This document shows positions 28,135 through 36,567 of a stretch of DNA of 64,000 nt, one piece after another. This stretch comes from JAJZVS01 sp963708095 (GTDB lineage Bacteria > Pseudomonadota > Alphaproteobacteria > Acetobacterales > Acetobacteraceae), in assembly GCA_963708095.1 (NCBI GenBank), contig OY970182.1:930001-994000 (forward strand), in the 5' to 3' direction. Under the pieces are notes generated by a model. The model was not told the origin of the DNA, did no database searches, and saw only the letters and a program-made list of their open reading frames with translations. Positions within the stretch are counted from its first letter, which is position 1; each line of letters starts with the position of its first letter. The position numbers were made by a program, and so were the translations under genes.

Positions 28135-28895
28135 ACCAGGGGTGGAAGGCGGCGGGGCGATCCGGTCCCGCGCCGGGCGTGCCGGTGCTTCCACGGCCGG
28201 GCGGCGCAAGTGCGGCCGCCGCCGCGCCGATCGGAGCGGATGACCCCGCCTTGCCCGGCCGGCGCGCGTTCGTCTGGCTCAACGCGCTGCTGATCGATCA
28301 CGCGATTTTCCGACTGGTCTGGAGCAATTTTTCCGTCGTCATTCCCGGGCGGCTGTACCGCAGCAATCATCCCACACCCGGCCGACTGGCCCGGCAGACG
28401 CGCCGCTACGGCCTGAAGGCGCTCATCAACCTGCGCGGACGCCAGCGCGGGAACGGCGCCGATGCGCTCGGTCGCGCCATGGCCGCGCGTCTCGGGATCG
28501 AGGTCATCGACGTTGCACTGAAAGGCCGCGTCGCTCCGGACCGGGACAGCATCGAGCGCCTGCACGATATCTACGTCCGCATCGAAGAGCCCGCGCTGAT
28601 GCATTGCAAGTCCGGCGCCGACCGCACCGGTTTCGCGGCCGGCGCGTTCATATTGTTTCATGGCGGACGCGCCGATGATGCGCTGCGCCAGCTTTCGCCC
28701 CGGTTCGGACATATCCGGCAGGCCAGGACCGGAATCCTGGATGCGTTCTTCCGGCGTTATCGCAGCGATGGCGAGGGCCGCAAGCCGTTCCTCGACTGGG
28801 TGCGGGAAGACTACGATCGCGACACGTTGCACCGCGAGTTCCATGCCAATCGGCTGGCGAGCTTCATCGCCGATCGTGTGCTCTTGCGCGAATAG
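28131..28895 (+). CDS. Dual-specificity / tyrosine phosphatase-like protein
   Basis: 254 residues from a GTG overlapping the previous stop (GTGA). The PTP signature is MHCKSGADRTGFAAGA (Cys-x5-Arg) near residue 155, with a preceding acidic Asp region (VAPDRDSIERLHDIY). An N-terminal stretch VVIPGRLYRSNHPTPGRLA matches the GxxYRSxQP entry of bacterial DSP-like phosphatases often found with surface-polysaccharide genes. The adjacent GT9 glycosyltransferase supports a role in envelope glycan or lipid dephosphorylation or its regulation (inference). Confidence 0.83.
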   Translation: MNQGWKAAGRSGPAPGVPVLPRPGGASAAAAAPIGADDPALPGRRAFVWLNALLIDHAIFRLVWSNFSVVIPGRLYRSNHPTPGRLARQTRRYGLKALINLRGRQRGNGADALGRAMAARLGIEVIDVALKGRVAPDRDSIERLHDIYVRIEEPALMHCKSGADRTGFAAGAFILFHGGRADDALRQLSPRFGHIRQARTGILDAFFRRYRSDGEGRKPFLDWVREDYDRDTLHREFHANRLASFIADRVLLRE

Positions 28896-28967
28896 CGGAT
28901 CGTCTCGCGGAGGGATTGGATCTGCCTGCCTGGTGGCGCCGGTGCTGCGGCGGTGCTATGTCGCCCC

Positions 28968-29903
28968 ATGCGCATCCTGTTCATCTCGGCCAATCGGATC
29001 GGCGACGCCGTCATCACCACCGGGCTGCTGGATCACTTGATTCGCATGCATCCCGACGCCCGCATCACGATCGCCTGCGGTCGTGTTGCCGAGGGCATTT
29101 TCGCCCGCATGCCCAATCTTGAGCGCATCATCCCGATCGACAAGCGCTCGTATCATCTGCACTGGCTGCCGCTGTGGCGACAGGTGGTCGCTACCTATTG
29201 GGATCTTGTGGTCGATGTTCGCGGCTCGGCGCTGGCCTTTCTCGTCCCAACCCGTCGGCGTGCGGTCATGCGGCGCCTGCCGGGGCGCAAGATCGAGCAG
29301 CTGGCGGCGCTGCTGAACCTCGACGTGCCGCCCATGCCTGTGGTGTGGACAGCGCCGGCGGACCGCGACCGAGCGGCCGCCCTGTTGCCCGGGGATCGTC
29401 CTGTCATCGGGCTGGGGCCGACCGCGAACTGGCCGTCGAAGGTCTGGCCGGCCGAGCGGTTCGCCGCCCTGTTCGATGCCATGGCCGCGGGGCCGATTCC
29501 CGGCGCCGTGCCGGCGATTTTCGCCGGACCGGGGGAGCGGGAGCATGCGGTGGCGGCGGCGCTGCTCGAACGCCTGCCCGGCGCAATCGACCTCGCGGGC
29601 AGGCTCAGCTTGCCGGAGGCCGCAAGCTGCATCCAACGCTGCGCCCTTTACGTCGGCAACGATTCCGGGCTGATGCATCTTGCAGCCGCCGCCGGCACGC
29701 CCACGATCGGGCTTTGCGGCGCGACGATCGATCGCGCGGAGGAAATGGCGCCGGCCGGCCGTCTTGCCGCCTGGGCACTCGCGCGCGGTCCGCGCATGAT
29801 CGATCTTTCGGTGAAGGATGCGTTCGCTGCCGCCAGCCGGATGTTCGCGCACGCCAACCCCGTGTTTCCGGAGAGCGTGCAGGACCAGCCGGTTTTTGAA
29901 TGA
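28968..29903 (+). CDS. Glycosyltransferase family 9 (heptosyltransferase-like)
   Basis: 311 residues from the ATG at 28968. N-terminal MRILFISANRIGDAVITTGL is the GT9 acceptor-domain entry with the catalytic Asp of IGD; the donor-binding domain carries IGLGPTANWPSKVWPAERF and the C-terminal signature YVGNDSGLMHLAAAAGTPTI. GT9 enzymes usually add heptose to LPS core in the cytoplasm. It follows the phosphatase by 72 bp and is convergent with the TPR gene. Confidence 0.9.
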   Translation: MRILFISANRIGDAVITTGLLDHLIRMHPDARITIACGRVAEGIFARMPNLERIIPIDKRSYHLHWLPLWRQVVATYWDLVVDVRGSALAFLVPTRRRAVMRRLPGRKIEQLAALLNLDVPPMPVVWTAPADRDRAAALLPGDRPVIGLGPTANWPSKVWPAERFAALFDAMAAGPIPGAVPAIFAGPGEREHAVAAALLERLPGAIDLAGRLSLPEAASCIQRCALYVGNDSGLMHLAAAAGTPTIGLCGATIDRAEEMAPAGRLAAWALARGPRMIDLSVKDAFAAASRMFAHANPVFPESVQDQPVFE

Positions 29904-30117
29904 TCGCGGGCGGCGCTATGGAGGCTGGGGGCGTATTGGAGCGTCCCGGTAGAGTGTTGTCCGGCTCCGTTTGGCTGCGCCCGCGGGCGGCACCGCATGA
30001 ACTGCGCCGCAGTCGGGGTGACGGCACGCATCGCAGGTCGTCCCGCAGGCCACCCCGCTCACGCCTGTCCGGCCCCGAACCGCCAGCCGTCACCGCCCGC
30101 CCGATCCCCCCAGCACA

Positions 30118-32031
30118 TCACGAACATCCACCAGCACACCAAATCGCATAGGCCCGCCGGCAGATCGTTGCCCAGGAATTGATCGGCAGGGGGAGCGGCG
30201 TCTCGTCGCGCGCGACACCAAAATGATCCAGGTAGCCGACCAGGAGCCCCGGCGCCGCTGCCTCCACGGTTCCGTCCGCATGTGCCTGATCCGCGTAGCG
30301 GGCATAGAGCAGGGTGTTGTCGCCGTAGCGCCGGATCGCCGCATGGATCCGCCCCAGCTCCGCATCGGTCAGATCGCGAAATGTCAGCTTGTAGACGAAG
30401 ATTTTCGTCCCCCCGCCGAGGTCCTCGATCAGTTTGCGGCGGAGGTAGCGCAACCGGCGGCAGGCGCTGGCGAACATCGTCTCCGCCGGTACCTCTGCCG
30501 CAGGCACAAAGGTGTGCATCGCCATATGGAAACGCTTGTCGCGGGTCACGTATTCGGGCGGCTCCCATTCGGCGGCAACGCTCAGTTCGGTGTTGTCAGG
30601 GTCGCCGACGCCTGCGAACCGGCATTCGAGTGCCGCGCCCAGGTGCTCCGGCGCCAGGTCCGCCCAGCGCAGCAGGCCGAGCGGCTCGGCGCCGAAGGCG
30701 CGCTGGACGCCGCCAAACTCGCAGCCGAGCAAGGCGCCGCCCAGGCTCTCGAACGCCATCATGACGTCATACATGGCCCGGTTCGGCGCGGCCGCTTCCT
30801 CGGGCGCCGACGCCCCGTCGGGATATTCGCCGGCGCCGGTGGCGGGCGCGCTGTCGAGCCGGCGAAGGCGGGCCTCGAACCAGCGGGTCTGGATGTCCCG
30901 GTCGAGGGGAAAGCGGCGGCGCGCGGCATGCCAGCGGGCCAGCGCCTCGGCGTGATTGCCCCGGCCGGTCGCGTCGGCGGCGAAGGCGGCGTGCATGGCG
31001 GGATCGTCGGGAAACCGCGCCAACCCCTCGGCTAGTACCGCCTCCGCTTCCGCGTCGCGGCCGAGCCGGCGCAGGACCGCAGGCGCGGACAGGTAGCCGG
31101 TCGGCTGGTCCGGAGCCCGCGCCCGCGCCTGCCGCCAGCGGTCGGCGGCAGCCGGCCAATCGCACTGCTGCTCCGCCGCCCAGGCGTGCTCGTGCAGTAG
31201 CCCTGCGTCGTCGGGGAAACGGTCGAGCCCCTGCGCAATCAGCGCCGCGGCGGCGACTACGTCCCGGCGCTCGCGCAGCGCCCAGGAGCCGCCGGTGTAG
31301 CCGCGCGGATCGTCGGGAAAACGGGCGCGGAATTGGCTCCAGCGGGCGATCGCTTCATCCCAGTCGCGGCAATGGTTGGCGAGGCCGGCATGTTCGGCGG
31401 CAAGCGTGGGGTCGTCGGGAAAGCGGGCGATCGCCGCGTGCAACAGCGCCTCCGCCGCATCGAGGCGGCCGAGGTGGCGCAGCGCGATCGCCACATTGAC
31501 CGTGCCGGTCGGAAGATCCGGAAAGCGCGCCCGCACTGCCTCCCAGCGCGCATAGGCCGCCGGCCAGTCGCGCCGATCCTGCGCGAGGCGGGCGTGGCCG
31601 ATAAGCGGGGTGGGGACGTCGGGGAAACGCCGGGCCGTCTCCTCCAGGACTCGCTCCGCGTCGGCGTGGCGGCCCTGCGCGAGCAGCGCGCCCGTCGTGG
31701 CCGCCAGGATCGTCTCGTCGGCCGCGAACCGCTCGCAGGCATCGCCCCAACGGCGCTGCGCCGCCGCGGCGTCGCCACGCTCGATGGCCAGGCGGACGTA
31801 GTGCAGCGCGAGCGTGAGATCACCCGGACATCGGGCAACGCCGCTGCTCACGATCGCTTCGGCCGCGGCAGCACGGCCGGTGCGTTCCAAAAGTTCCGCC
31901 GCGCGCAGGTAGGCAGCCGGGCGGTCCGGAAAGCGGCGGCGCTGATCGTCCCACAACAACAGCGCGGCTGCACTGTCGCCGCGCGCGAACGCGGCGTCCG
32001 CGGATGCTCCTGCGTCCTCGGGCTCGGTCAT
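30118..32031 (-). CDS. TPR-like repeat protein with conserved C-terminal domain
   Basis: 637 residues from ATG 32031. Residues about 1-410 are some ten to twelve roughly 34-residue helical repeats, each closing with a RFPD.P or RFPDD stretch and A..LR.LGR.AEAE, that is TPR-type repeats with a fixed FPD turn. After an Ala/Pro linker, the C-terminal about 220 residues contain SLGGALLGCEFGGVQRAFGAEPLGLLRWA and later KIFVYKL and GLLVGYLDHFG, matching an uncharacterised domain often found in Acetobacteraceae and Methylobacterium (usual start SLG.NCEFG.VQR). No signal peptide. Function unknown; the domain is often linked to sugar or surface loci. Confidence 0.75.
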   Translation of the reverse strand: MTEPEDAGASADAAFARGDSAAALLLWDDQRRRFPDRPAAYLRAAELLERTGRAAAAEAIVSSGVARCPGDLTLALHYVRLAIERGDAAAAQRRWGDACERFAADETILAATTGALLAQGRHADAERVLEETARRFPDVPTPLIGHARLAQDRRDWPAAYARWEAVRARFPDLPTGTVNVAIALRHLGRLDAAEALLHAAIARFPDDPTLAAEHAGLANHCRDWDEAIARWSQFRARFPDDPRGYTGGSWALRERRDVVAAAALIAQGLDRFPDDAGLLHEHAWAAEQQCDWPAAADRWRQARARAPDQPTGYLSAPAVLRRLGRDAEAEAVLAEGLARFPDDPAMHAAFAADATGRGNHAEALARWHAARRRFPLDRDIQTRWFEARLRRLDSAPATGAGEYPDGASAPEEAAAPNRAMYDVMMAFESLGGALLGCEFGGVQRAFGAEPLGLLRWADLAPEHLGAALECRFAGVGDPDNTELSVAAEWEPPEYVTRDKRFHMAMHTFVPAAEVPAETMFASACRRLRYLRRKLIEDLGGGTKIFVYKLTFRDLTDAELGRIHAAIRRYGDNTLLYARYADQAHADGTVEAAAPGLLVGYLDHFGVARDETPLPLPINSWATICRRAYAIWCAGGCS

Positions 32032-32097
32032 ACGCGGCTCCGGCGTCGCTTTGCGGTAGAGCCTTATACCAAGCAGCCATCGGTTTCGACGCCGCAA

Positions 32098-32134
32098 AAG
32101 CAAGGCCAGGAGGACAGAGCCCCCTGGCCTGCTT
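32098..32134. repeat. R2 repeat copy, hairpin
   Basis: AAGCAAGGCCAGG and CCTGGCCTGCTT form a 12-bp stem around an AGGACAGAGCCCC loop, between the stop of the MFS gene (32166) and the TPR-protein start. Likely doubles as terminator for the MFS transcript. Confidence 0.6.
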
Positions 32135-32165
32135 CCGCGGCGCCGGAACCGTCAGCAGCCGGGGA

Positions 32166-33551
32166 TCAGTCTCCCGCCCCGGCGGTGGCCGCCAGCCGTG
32201 CATCCCCGTCGGCGTTGATATCTTCCAGCGACCGCCGCGCGGTTTCCGGAATGACGAACATCGTGCAGGCCGCGCCCACCAGCGACGTGGCGGCCAGCAG
32301 CCAGATCACGCCCTGCTCGCCCATCACACCGAACAGCAACGGAAACACGAAGGCGGAGAACGAAGCGCCGATGCGCCCGCCCACCACCGTGATCGCCTGG
32401 CCGATGGAGCGGATGCGGGTCGGGCTCACTTCCACGCCGAGGATGCCGGCGCCCGCGGTCGTTCCGGGTCCGGCGACGATCATGACGTTATAGATACCGA
32501 ACAACGCAAGCCCCAGAGCCGGTGCCGCCATCGCCGCATTGTGCAGCCAAGCGAACAGCCCAAGCGAGATCGCCGAACCCAGGAAGCCGAGGATGGTGAG
32601 CGGCTTGCGCCCGATCCGGTCGATCAGTGCGGCGCCCGCCCATGCCGCCGGCAGGATGAACAGCGCCGAAACGAGCAGCGCGAAGATCGCCGGGCTGATG
32701 CCGAGGCTATGGGCGATCAGGGACGGACCGAACAGGATGCCCGAGTAGATCACGACGTCGAACAGCATCCAGATCAGCGCCGCGCCGAAGATCGGGCCTG
32801 CGTGCTCGGCGAACACCTGGCCGAAGGGGCGCCGGTCGACCAGCGGCGGCCGTGCCGCCGGCGCGCCGGAGATCTGTTCCACCACCCGCGCCGCACCCGC
32901 CTCGTCGCCGGCGATACGGCCGAGGAAGCGCGCCGTCTCCGGCATCTTGCGCCGCAGGTACAGCACCGACAGCGCCGGCACTGCGCCGAACGCGAGCACC
33001 AGCCGCCAGCGCAGGTCGGGCGACACGCCGAGCCCGATCAGCAGCAAGGACAGCAGCGCCGCGACCAGCGCGCCCGATTGCCACATCACGCCGAAGCCGA
33101 TCGCGATCTTCTTGCCACGATCGGGCCGGTTGGCGTGCTCGGCCATGATGGTGGGCGACAGCACGTAGTCGGCGCCGACGCCGATGCCGAGCACGAAGCG
33201 GATCCCGATCAGCCACCACAGGGTGGGGGCGAAGACCTGCGCGAAGGCCATCACCGCCATCAGCATCACGTTGTAGCCGTAGAACTTCTTGCGCCCGTTC
33301 TGCGCCAGCGGCCCGAAGATCAGCGCGCCGACCGCGGCGCCGACCAGGGCGGAGCCGGCGAGCGCGCCGCTCTCGATCCCGGTCAGGTGGTTCACGCCGA
33401 AGCTCGCCAGCACCAGCGGCAGCACGATGCCGATCGAGGACAGGTCGTAGCCGTCGGTGAACACCCCCATGCCGGTGGTGAACAAGGTGAGCCAGTGAAA
33501 GCGCTTGAATTTCTGCTCGTCGAGCACGGCGAAGGGTAGGGCGTCGGCCAT
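32166..33551 (-). CDS. MFS transporter, phosphate/sugar porter-like
   Basis: 461 residues, about 12 hydrophobic segments. The N-terminus has FTTGMGVFTDGYDLSSIGIV, characteristic of the PHS (Pho84-like phosphate:proton symporter) and related families, and the loop 2-3 region GPLAQNGRKKFYG is a variant of GRxxDRxGRR. The central loop is LRRKMPETARFLGRIAG, matching PESPR[YF] of these porters. Substrate is unproven. ATG 33551 is taken; the upstream in-frame stretch overlaps the divergent promoter region. Confidence 0.82.
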   Translation of the reverse strand: MADALPFAVLDEQKFKRFHWLTLFTTGMGVFTDGYDLSSIGIVLPLVLASFGVNHLTGIESGALAGSALVGAAVGALIFGPLAQNGRKKFYGYNVMLMAVMAFAQVFAPTLWWLIGIRFVLGIGVGADYVLSPTIMAEHANRPDRGKKIAIGFGVMWQSGALVAALLSLLLIGLGVSPDLRWRLVLAFGAVPALSVLYLRRKMPETARFLGRIAGDEAGAARVVEQISGAPAARPPLVDRRPFGQVFAEHAGPIFGAALIWMLFDVVIYSGILFGPSLIAHSLGISPAIFALLVSALFILPAAWAGAALIDRIGRKPLTILGFLGSAISLGLFAWLHNAAMAAPALGLALFGIYNVMIVAGPGTTAGAGILGVEVSPTRIRSIGQAITVVGGRIGASFSAFVFPLLFGVMGEQGVIWLLAATSLVGAACTMFVIPETARRSLEDINADGDARLAATAGAGD

Positions 33552-33706
33552 CCCTGGTCTCCCTGTTGATCGCGGTGCGCCCCCAGTAACCACGAACCGC
33601 GTCGGCACGATTGCAGATACATGAAGCTTTGATGACGCCACGCTCGCCCGGACCGTGCGCCGCCTGCTACATTCTCGCCCGCAGAACAACGCAGCGGAGC
33701 GGCAGG

Positions 33707-34288
33707 ATGAGCGAATCGATCGAGCATGCGCGCGAGGGGATCGAGCGCGCGCATCACGCGCATGAAGCCGAGGGCAACAGCGCCGACCGCTGGGTTGCCG
33801 TGCTGGTGGCGCTGTTCGCCGCCGCGCTGGCGCTGGCCGAGGTAGGGGAGAAGGCCGCGCAGACCGAATTTCTGATGAACCACATCAGCATGACCGACGA
33901 CTATGCGTATTATCAGGCGAAGAACCTGCGGGTGGTCTCGCTCGAGAACACCGTCGCGATCCTGCAGAGCCTGCCGGATCGCGCCGACCCGGCGGTGACG
34001 GCGCGGGTCGCGCAGGCGCGGGCGACGCAGGCGGTGCTGAAGGACGATCCCCGCCACGGTAATGGGATGAAGCAGTTGCTGGTCACGGCGGCGGGGCATG
34101 AACGCGCCGCGTCGCATGCGTTGGAGCGGGAACACGGGTTCGCCGGTGCCGCGGGGGCGTTGCAGATCGCGATCCTGCTCGCCTCGGTCTCCATCGTGAC
34201 GCGGATGACGGCGCTGCGCTGGGGCGCGGGGGTGATCGGGGCGGCGGCGATCGGCGTCGGAATACTGGTCTGGGCGGGGGCGATCTAG
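33707..34288 (+). CDS. DUF4337 family membrane protein
   Basis: 193 residues. MSESIEHAREGIERAHHAHE leads into WVAVLVALFAAALALAEVGEKAAQTE (first membrane segment), a coiled central part YYQAKNLRVV, and two C-terminal helices (LQIAILLASVSIVTRMTALR and a Gly/Ala-rich one). This is the DUF4337 architecture; function unknown. GGCAGG precedes the ATG at 33707. Divergent from the MFS gene. Confidence 0.85.
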   Translation: MSESIEHAREGIERAHHAHEAEGNSADRWVAVLVALFAAALALAEVGEKAAQTEFLMNHISMTDDYAYYQAKNLRVVSLENTVAILQSLPDRADPAVTARVAQARATQAVLKDDPRHGNGMKQLLVTAAGHERAASHALEREHGFAGAAGALQIAILLASVSIVTRMTALRWGAGVIGAAAIGVGILVWAGAI

Positions 34289-34375
34289 CGCGCCGCGCCC
34301 GGGAGGTGGGGCGTCCCAGGCGCGGACCAGATCGGATCGACGCCCGAACCGGCGCCGATCAGTGCGACATCAGCA

Positions 34376-35233
34376 TCAATGCGACATCAGCACTGGCAGG
34401 GTCATGTGCTGCAGCACCCCGCGGGTGACGCCGCCCAGGGTCAGCTCGCGCACCCTGGAATGGCCGTAGCCGCCCATCACCAGCAGATCGGCGCCGAGAT
34501 CGGCGACGTAGCTCAGCAGCGCGTCGGCCTCGGAGATGCTGCCATCGCTCACGGTGCGCGCGGCGGTCACCGACAGGCCGTGGCGGGCGAGATGGGCGGC
34601 GATCTCCGCGCCCGGGACCTCCGCTCTCTCCCCTGCACCTGGGCGGACGATACTCAGAACCGTGATCGACGCGGCGGGATCGATCAGGCCGAGCGCGTCG
34701 CTTGCCGCCCGCGCGGCTTCGCGGGTCTCGGTCCAGGCGATCACCACCGTGCGCCCGATAGTGGGGAATGCCCCGGCATAGGGAACGATCAGCAGCGGCC
34801 GGCCGGCGGCGAGCAGCACGTCCGCGATCATCCCGCGGCCCGGCGGCGGGGGCCGATGATCGGGATCGGTCTGGCCGATCACCGTGAGGTCGGCGTGGCG
34901 GGCGTGGAAGGCGATGGCGGCGGCCACCGGGCCGGCGGGGGCGCACCAGCCGCCACCGATCCCCTCGCGGCGCAGGGCTTCGCGGAAGCCGGCCTCGATG
35001 GTAGCCGCCGTGTCCTTTGCTTGGCCCTGTAGCTGATCGACGGCGGATTGCAGGGCCATCACCTCCGGATAGCCGCCGAGGATGAAGCCGAAATCGGCTG
35101 GAAGCAGCAGTTCCAGCGGGCAGAGGCCGGTGAGATGGGCACCGTTGGTGCGCGCCAGCTCGATCGCGATGCCGAGCAGCGCATGGCTGCGCGGGGAATT
35201 GTCGAGCACGACCTGAAGGTCTCGCAGTTGCAT
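34376..35233 (-). CDS. Universal stress protein, tandem UspA domains
   Basis: 285 residues in two UspA-like halves (about 1-140 and 150-285). The second has the ATP-binding pattern MGGYGHSRVRELTLGGVTRGVL; the first is degenerate at that position (IGQTDPDHRPPPPGRGMIADVLL). The C-terminal codons and stop lie in a 17-bp direct duplication (34360-34392), so the tail has probably been copied. Such proteins respond to energy or oxidative stress. Confidence 0.88.
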   Translation of the reverse strand: MQLRDLQVVLDNSPRSHALLGIAIELARTNGAHLTGLCPLELLLPADFGFILGGYPEVMALQSAVDQLQGQAKDTAATIEAGFREALRREGIGGGWCAPAGPVAAAIAFHARHADLTVIGQTDPDHRPPPPGRGMIADVLLAAGRPLLIVPYAGAFPTIGRTVVIAWTETREAARAASDALGLIDPAASITVLSIVRPGAGERAEVPGAEIAAHLARHGLSVTAARTVSDGSISEADALLSYVADLGADLLVMGGYGHSRVRELTLGGVTRGVLQHMTLPVLMSH

Positions 35234-35384
35234 CTGGGTCTCCTGTTCCTCGTGCGCCCCGGCGGGGGTGGGGTGTCTTCCCACTTGGCGATGCATCCGG
35301 CACGCGGTCCGCGCATTGACGTGCGTCAACCCGGGGTGCGGTCCCCGAGCGGCGGCGAACCAATCGCGTACGCCCGACAGCGCC

Positions 35385-35873
35385 TTAGATCAGGAAGCGG
35401 ATCAGCCGCGCATCGCTGAGCTGGCGCCAGGGGCCCGGGATGGCGAATTCCGCCAGCGCGCTGGTGGGGTAGCGATCGGCGAGGCGGCGGGCGGGCTCGC
35501 TCTGCACGGTTCCGGCCAGCCGGCGTGCGAACTCGTGCAGGCCGGGATTGTGGCCGATCAGCAGGACGCTGCGCACGGTTTCCGCCACCTCGGCGAGCGT
35601 GGCCTGAAGCGCGGCGGCGTCGGCGAGATAGAGCGGGTCCAGAACCTCGACCAGCGGCGTGTCGTCCCAGGGTTCCAGCGCGGCCAGGGTCTGGGTTGTG
35701 CGCAACGAGGGCGAGACCAGCACGAGGTCAGGAACCAGGCCGAGGGCGCGCATCGCCTGGCGCAGCGCCGCGGCGTCGGCCCGCCCGCGCGGGGCGAGCG
35801 GGCGGTCACGGTCCGGCAGGCCGTGGGAATCGCGGACCGCCTTGGCGTGGCGGAGCAGCAGTAACTGGTGCAT
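35385..35873 (-). CDS. Histidine phosphatase family protein, SixA-like
   Basis: 162 residues. The RHG-type signature LLLLRHAKAVRDS (catalytic His in RHAKA) opens the protein and the second His is in LLIGHNPGLHEFA. RHAK and length match SixA phosphohistidine phosphatases, which act on phospho-His proteins such as the nitrogen PTS. The ATG at 35873 (MHQLLLLRHAK) is preferred to one 18 bp upstream. Confidence 0.88.
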   Translation of the reverse strand: MHQLLLLRHAKAVRDSHGLPDRDRPLAPRGRADAAALRQAMRALGLVPDLVLVSPSLRTTQTLAALEPWDDTPLVEVLDPLYLADAAALQATLAEVAETVRSVLLIGHNPGLHEFARRLAGTVQSEPARRLADRYPTSALAEFAIPGPWRQLSDARLIRFLI

Positions 35874-35981
35874 CGGCGCGCAGTTTGCCACGCGGCGCGG
35901 GGGTTGTCGTGCCCGGGCGGCGGGGCGTTCGGAAGGGTCGCGCGGGCCGGCACACCGGTCGGCGCCTACGACCTATCCCCC

Positions 35982-36380
35982 CTACCCGCCCGACCTGGCA
36001 AACGGGTATTTCGGCAGATCATCGTCCACACGCATCCAGGACAATCTCCCATTTGTCCGGACGTGGTCCAGCGGCGGCACCAACTCCGGATCGTCAAGGC
36101 TGCACGTCGTGATGTCGATCTCCGCGGGAAGATCCTGGTGCTGGAAGGTCAGGGGCGTGCCGCAATCCGAGCAGAAGCTGCGCACCGCCTTTGCGCTCGA
36201 TGCGAAGCGCTTCGGCACATCGGAGACGAACCGAAGTCCGGAGGGCGCCACGCTGAACCATGCGACAAGCGGAGCCCCGGCAACGCGCCGGCAGTCGGAA
36301 CAGTGGCAGATGGCCGCGTGGAACGGCGTGCCGTGCACCTCGTAGCGGATCCGGCCGCAGAAACAGCCGCCTGTCAGCAT
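35982..36380 (-). CDS. GFA family protein (glutathione-dependent formaldehyde-activating fold)
   Basis: 132 residues. Zinc-binding cysteines occur as GGCFCG, CHCSDCRR and FCSDCGTPL, the CENP-V/GFA pattern. GFA itself was proposed to catalyse glutathione-formaldehyde adduct formation; most paralogues have unknown roles. A 187-bp gap follows to the TPP-enzyme stop with nothing recognisable. Confidence 0.9.
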   Translation of the reverse strand: MLTGGCFCGRIRYEVHGTPFHAAICHCSDCRRVAGAPLVAWFSVAPSGLRFVSDVPKRFASSAKAVRSFCSDCGTPLTFQHQDLPAEIDITTCSLDDPELVPPLDHVRTNGRLSWMRVDDDLPKYPFARSGG

Positions 36381-36567
36381 CGGTCGCTCCCGTCATGGGT
36401 CCCGGGGCGCCGGACAACGCGAGGCCTGCGCGGCGCCATCCGGCTCCCCCCGAGACGAGAGATGGACATGACCGGCACGACCGCCGCCCCCTCCGGGCTG
36501 GGAGCTTTCATCACAGGCGGCCAGCCGCGCCCCTGGCACGGCTGGCCGGGCCGGGCCGGCGCGAAAC

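Noticed and set aside
29904..30117. Possible RNA gene between GT9 and TPR genes
   Set aside because: No tRNA-like fold, conserved box or strong terminator visible; only GC-rich convergent spacer.
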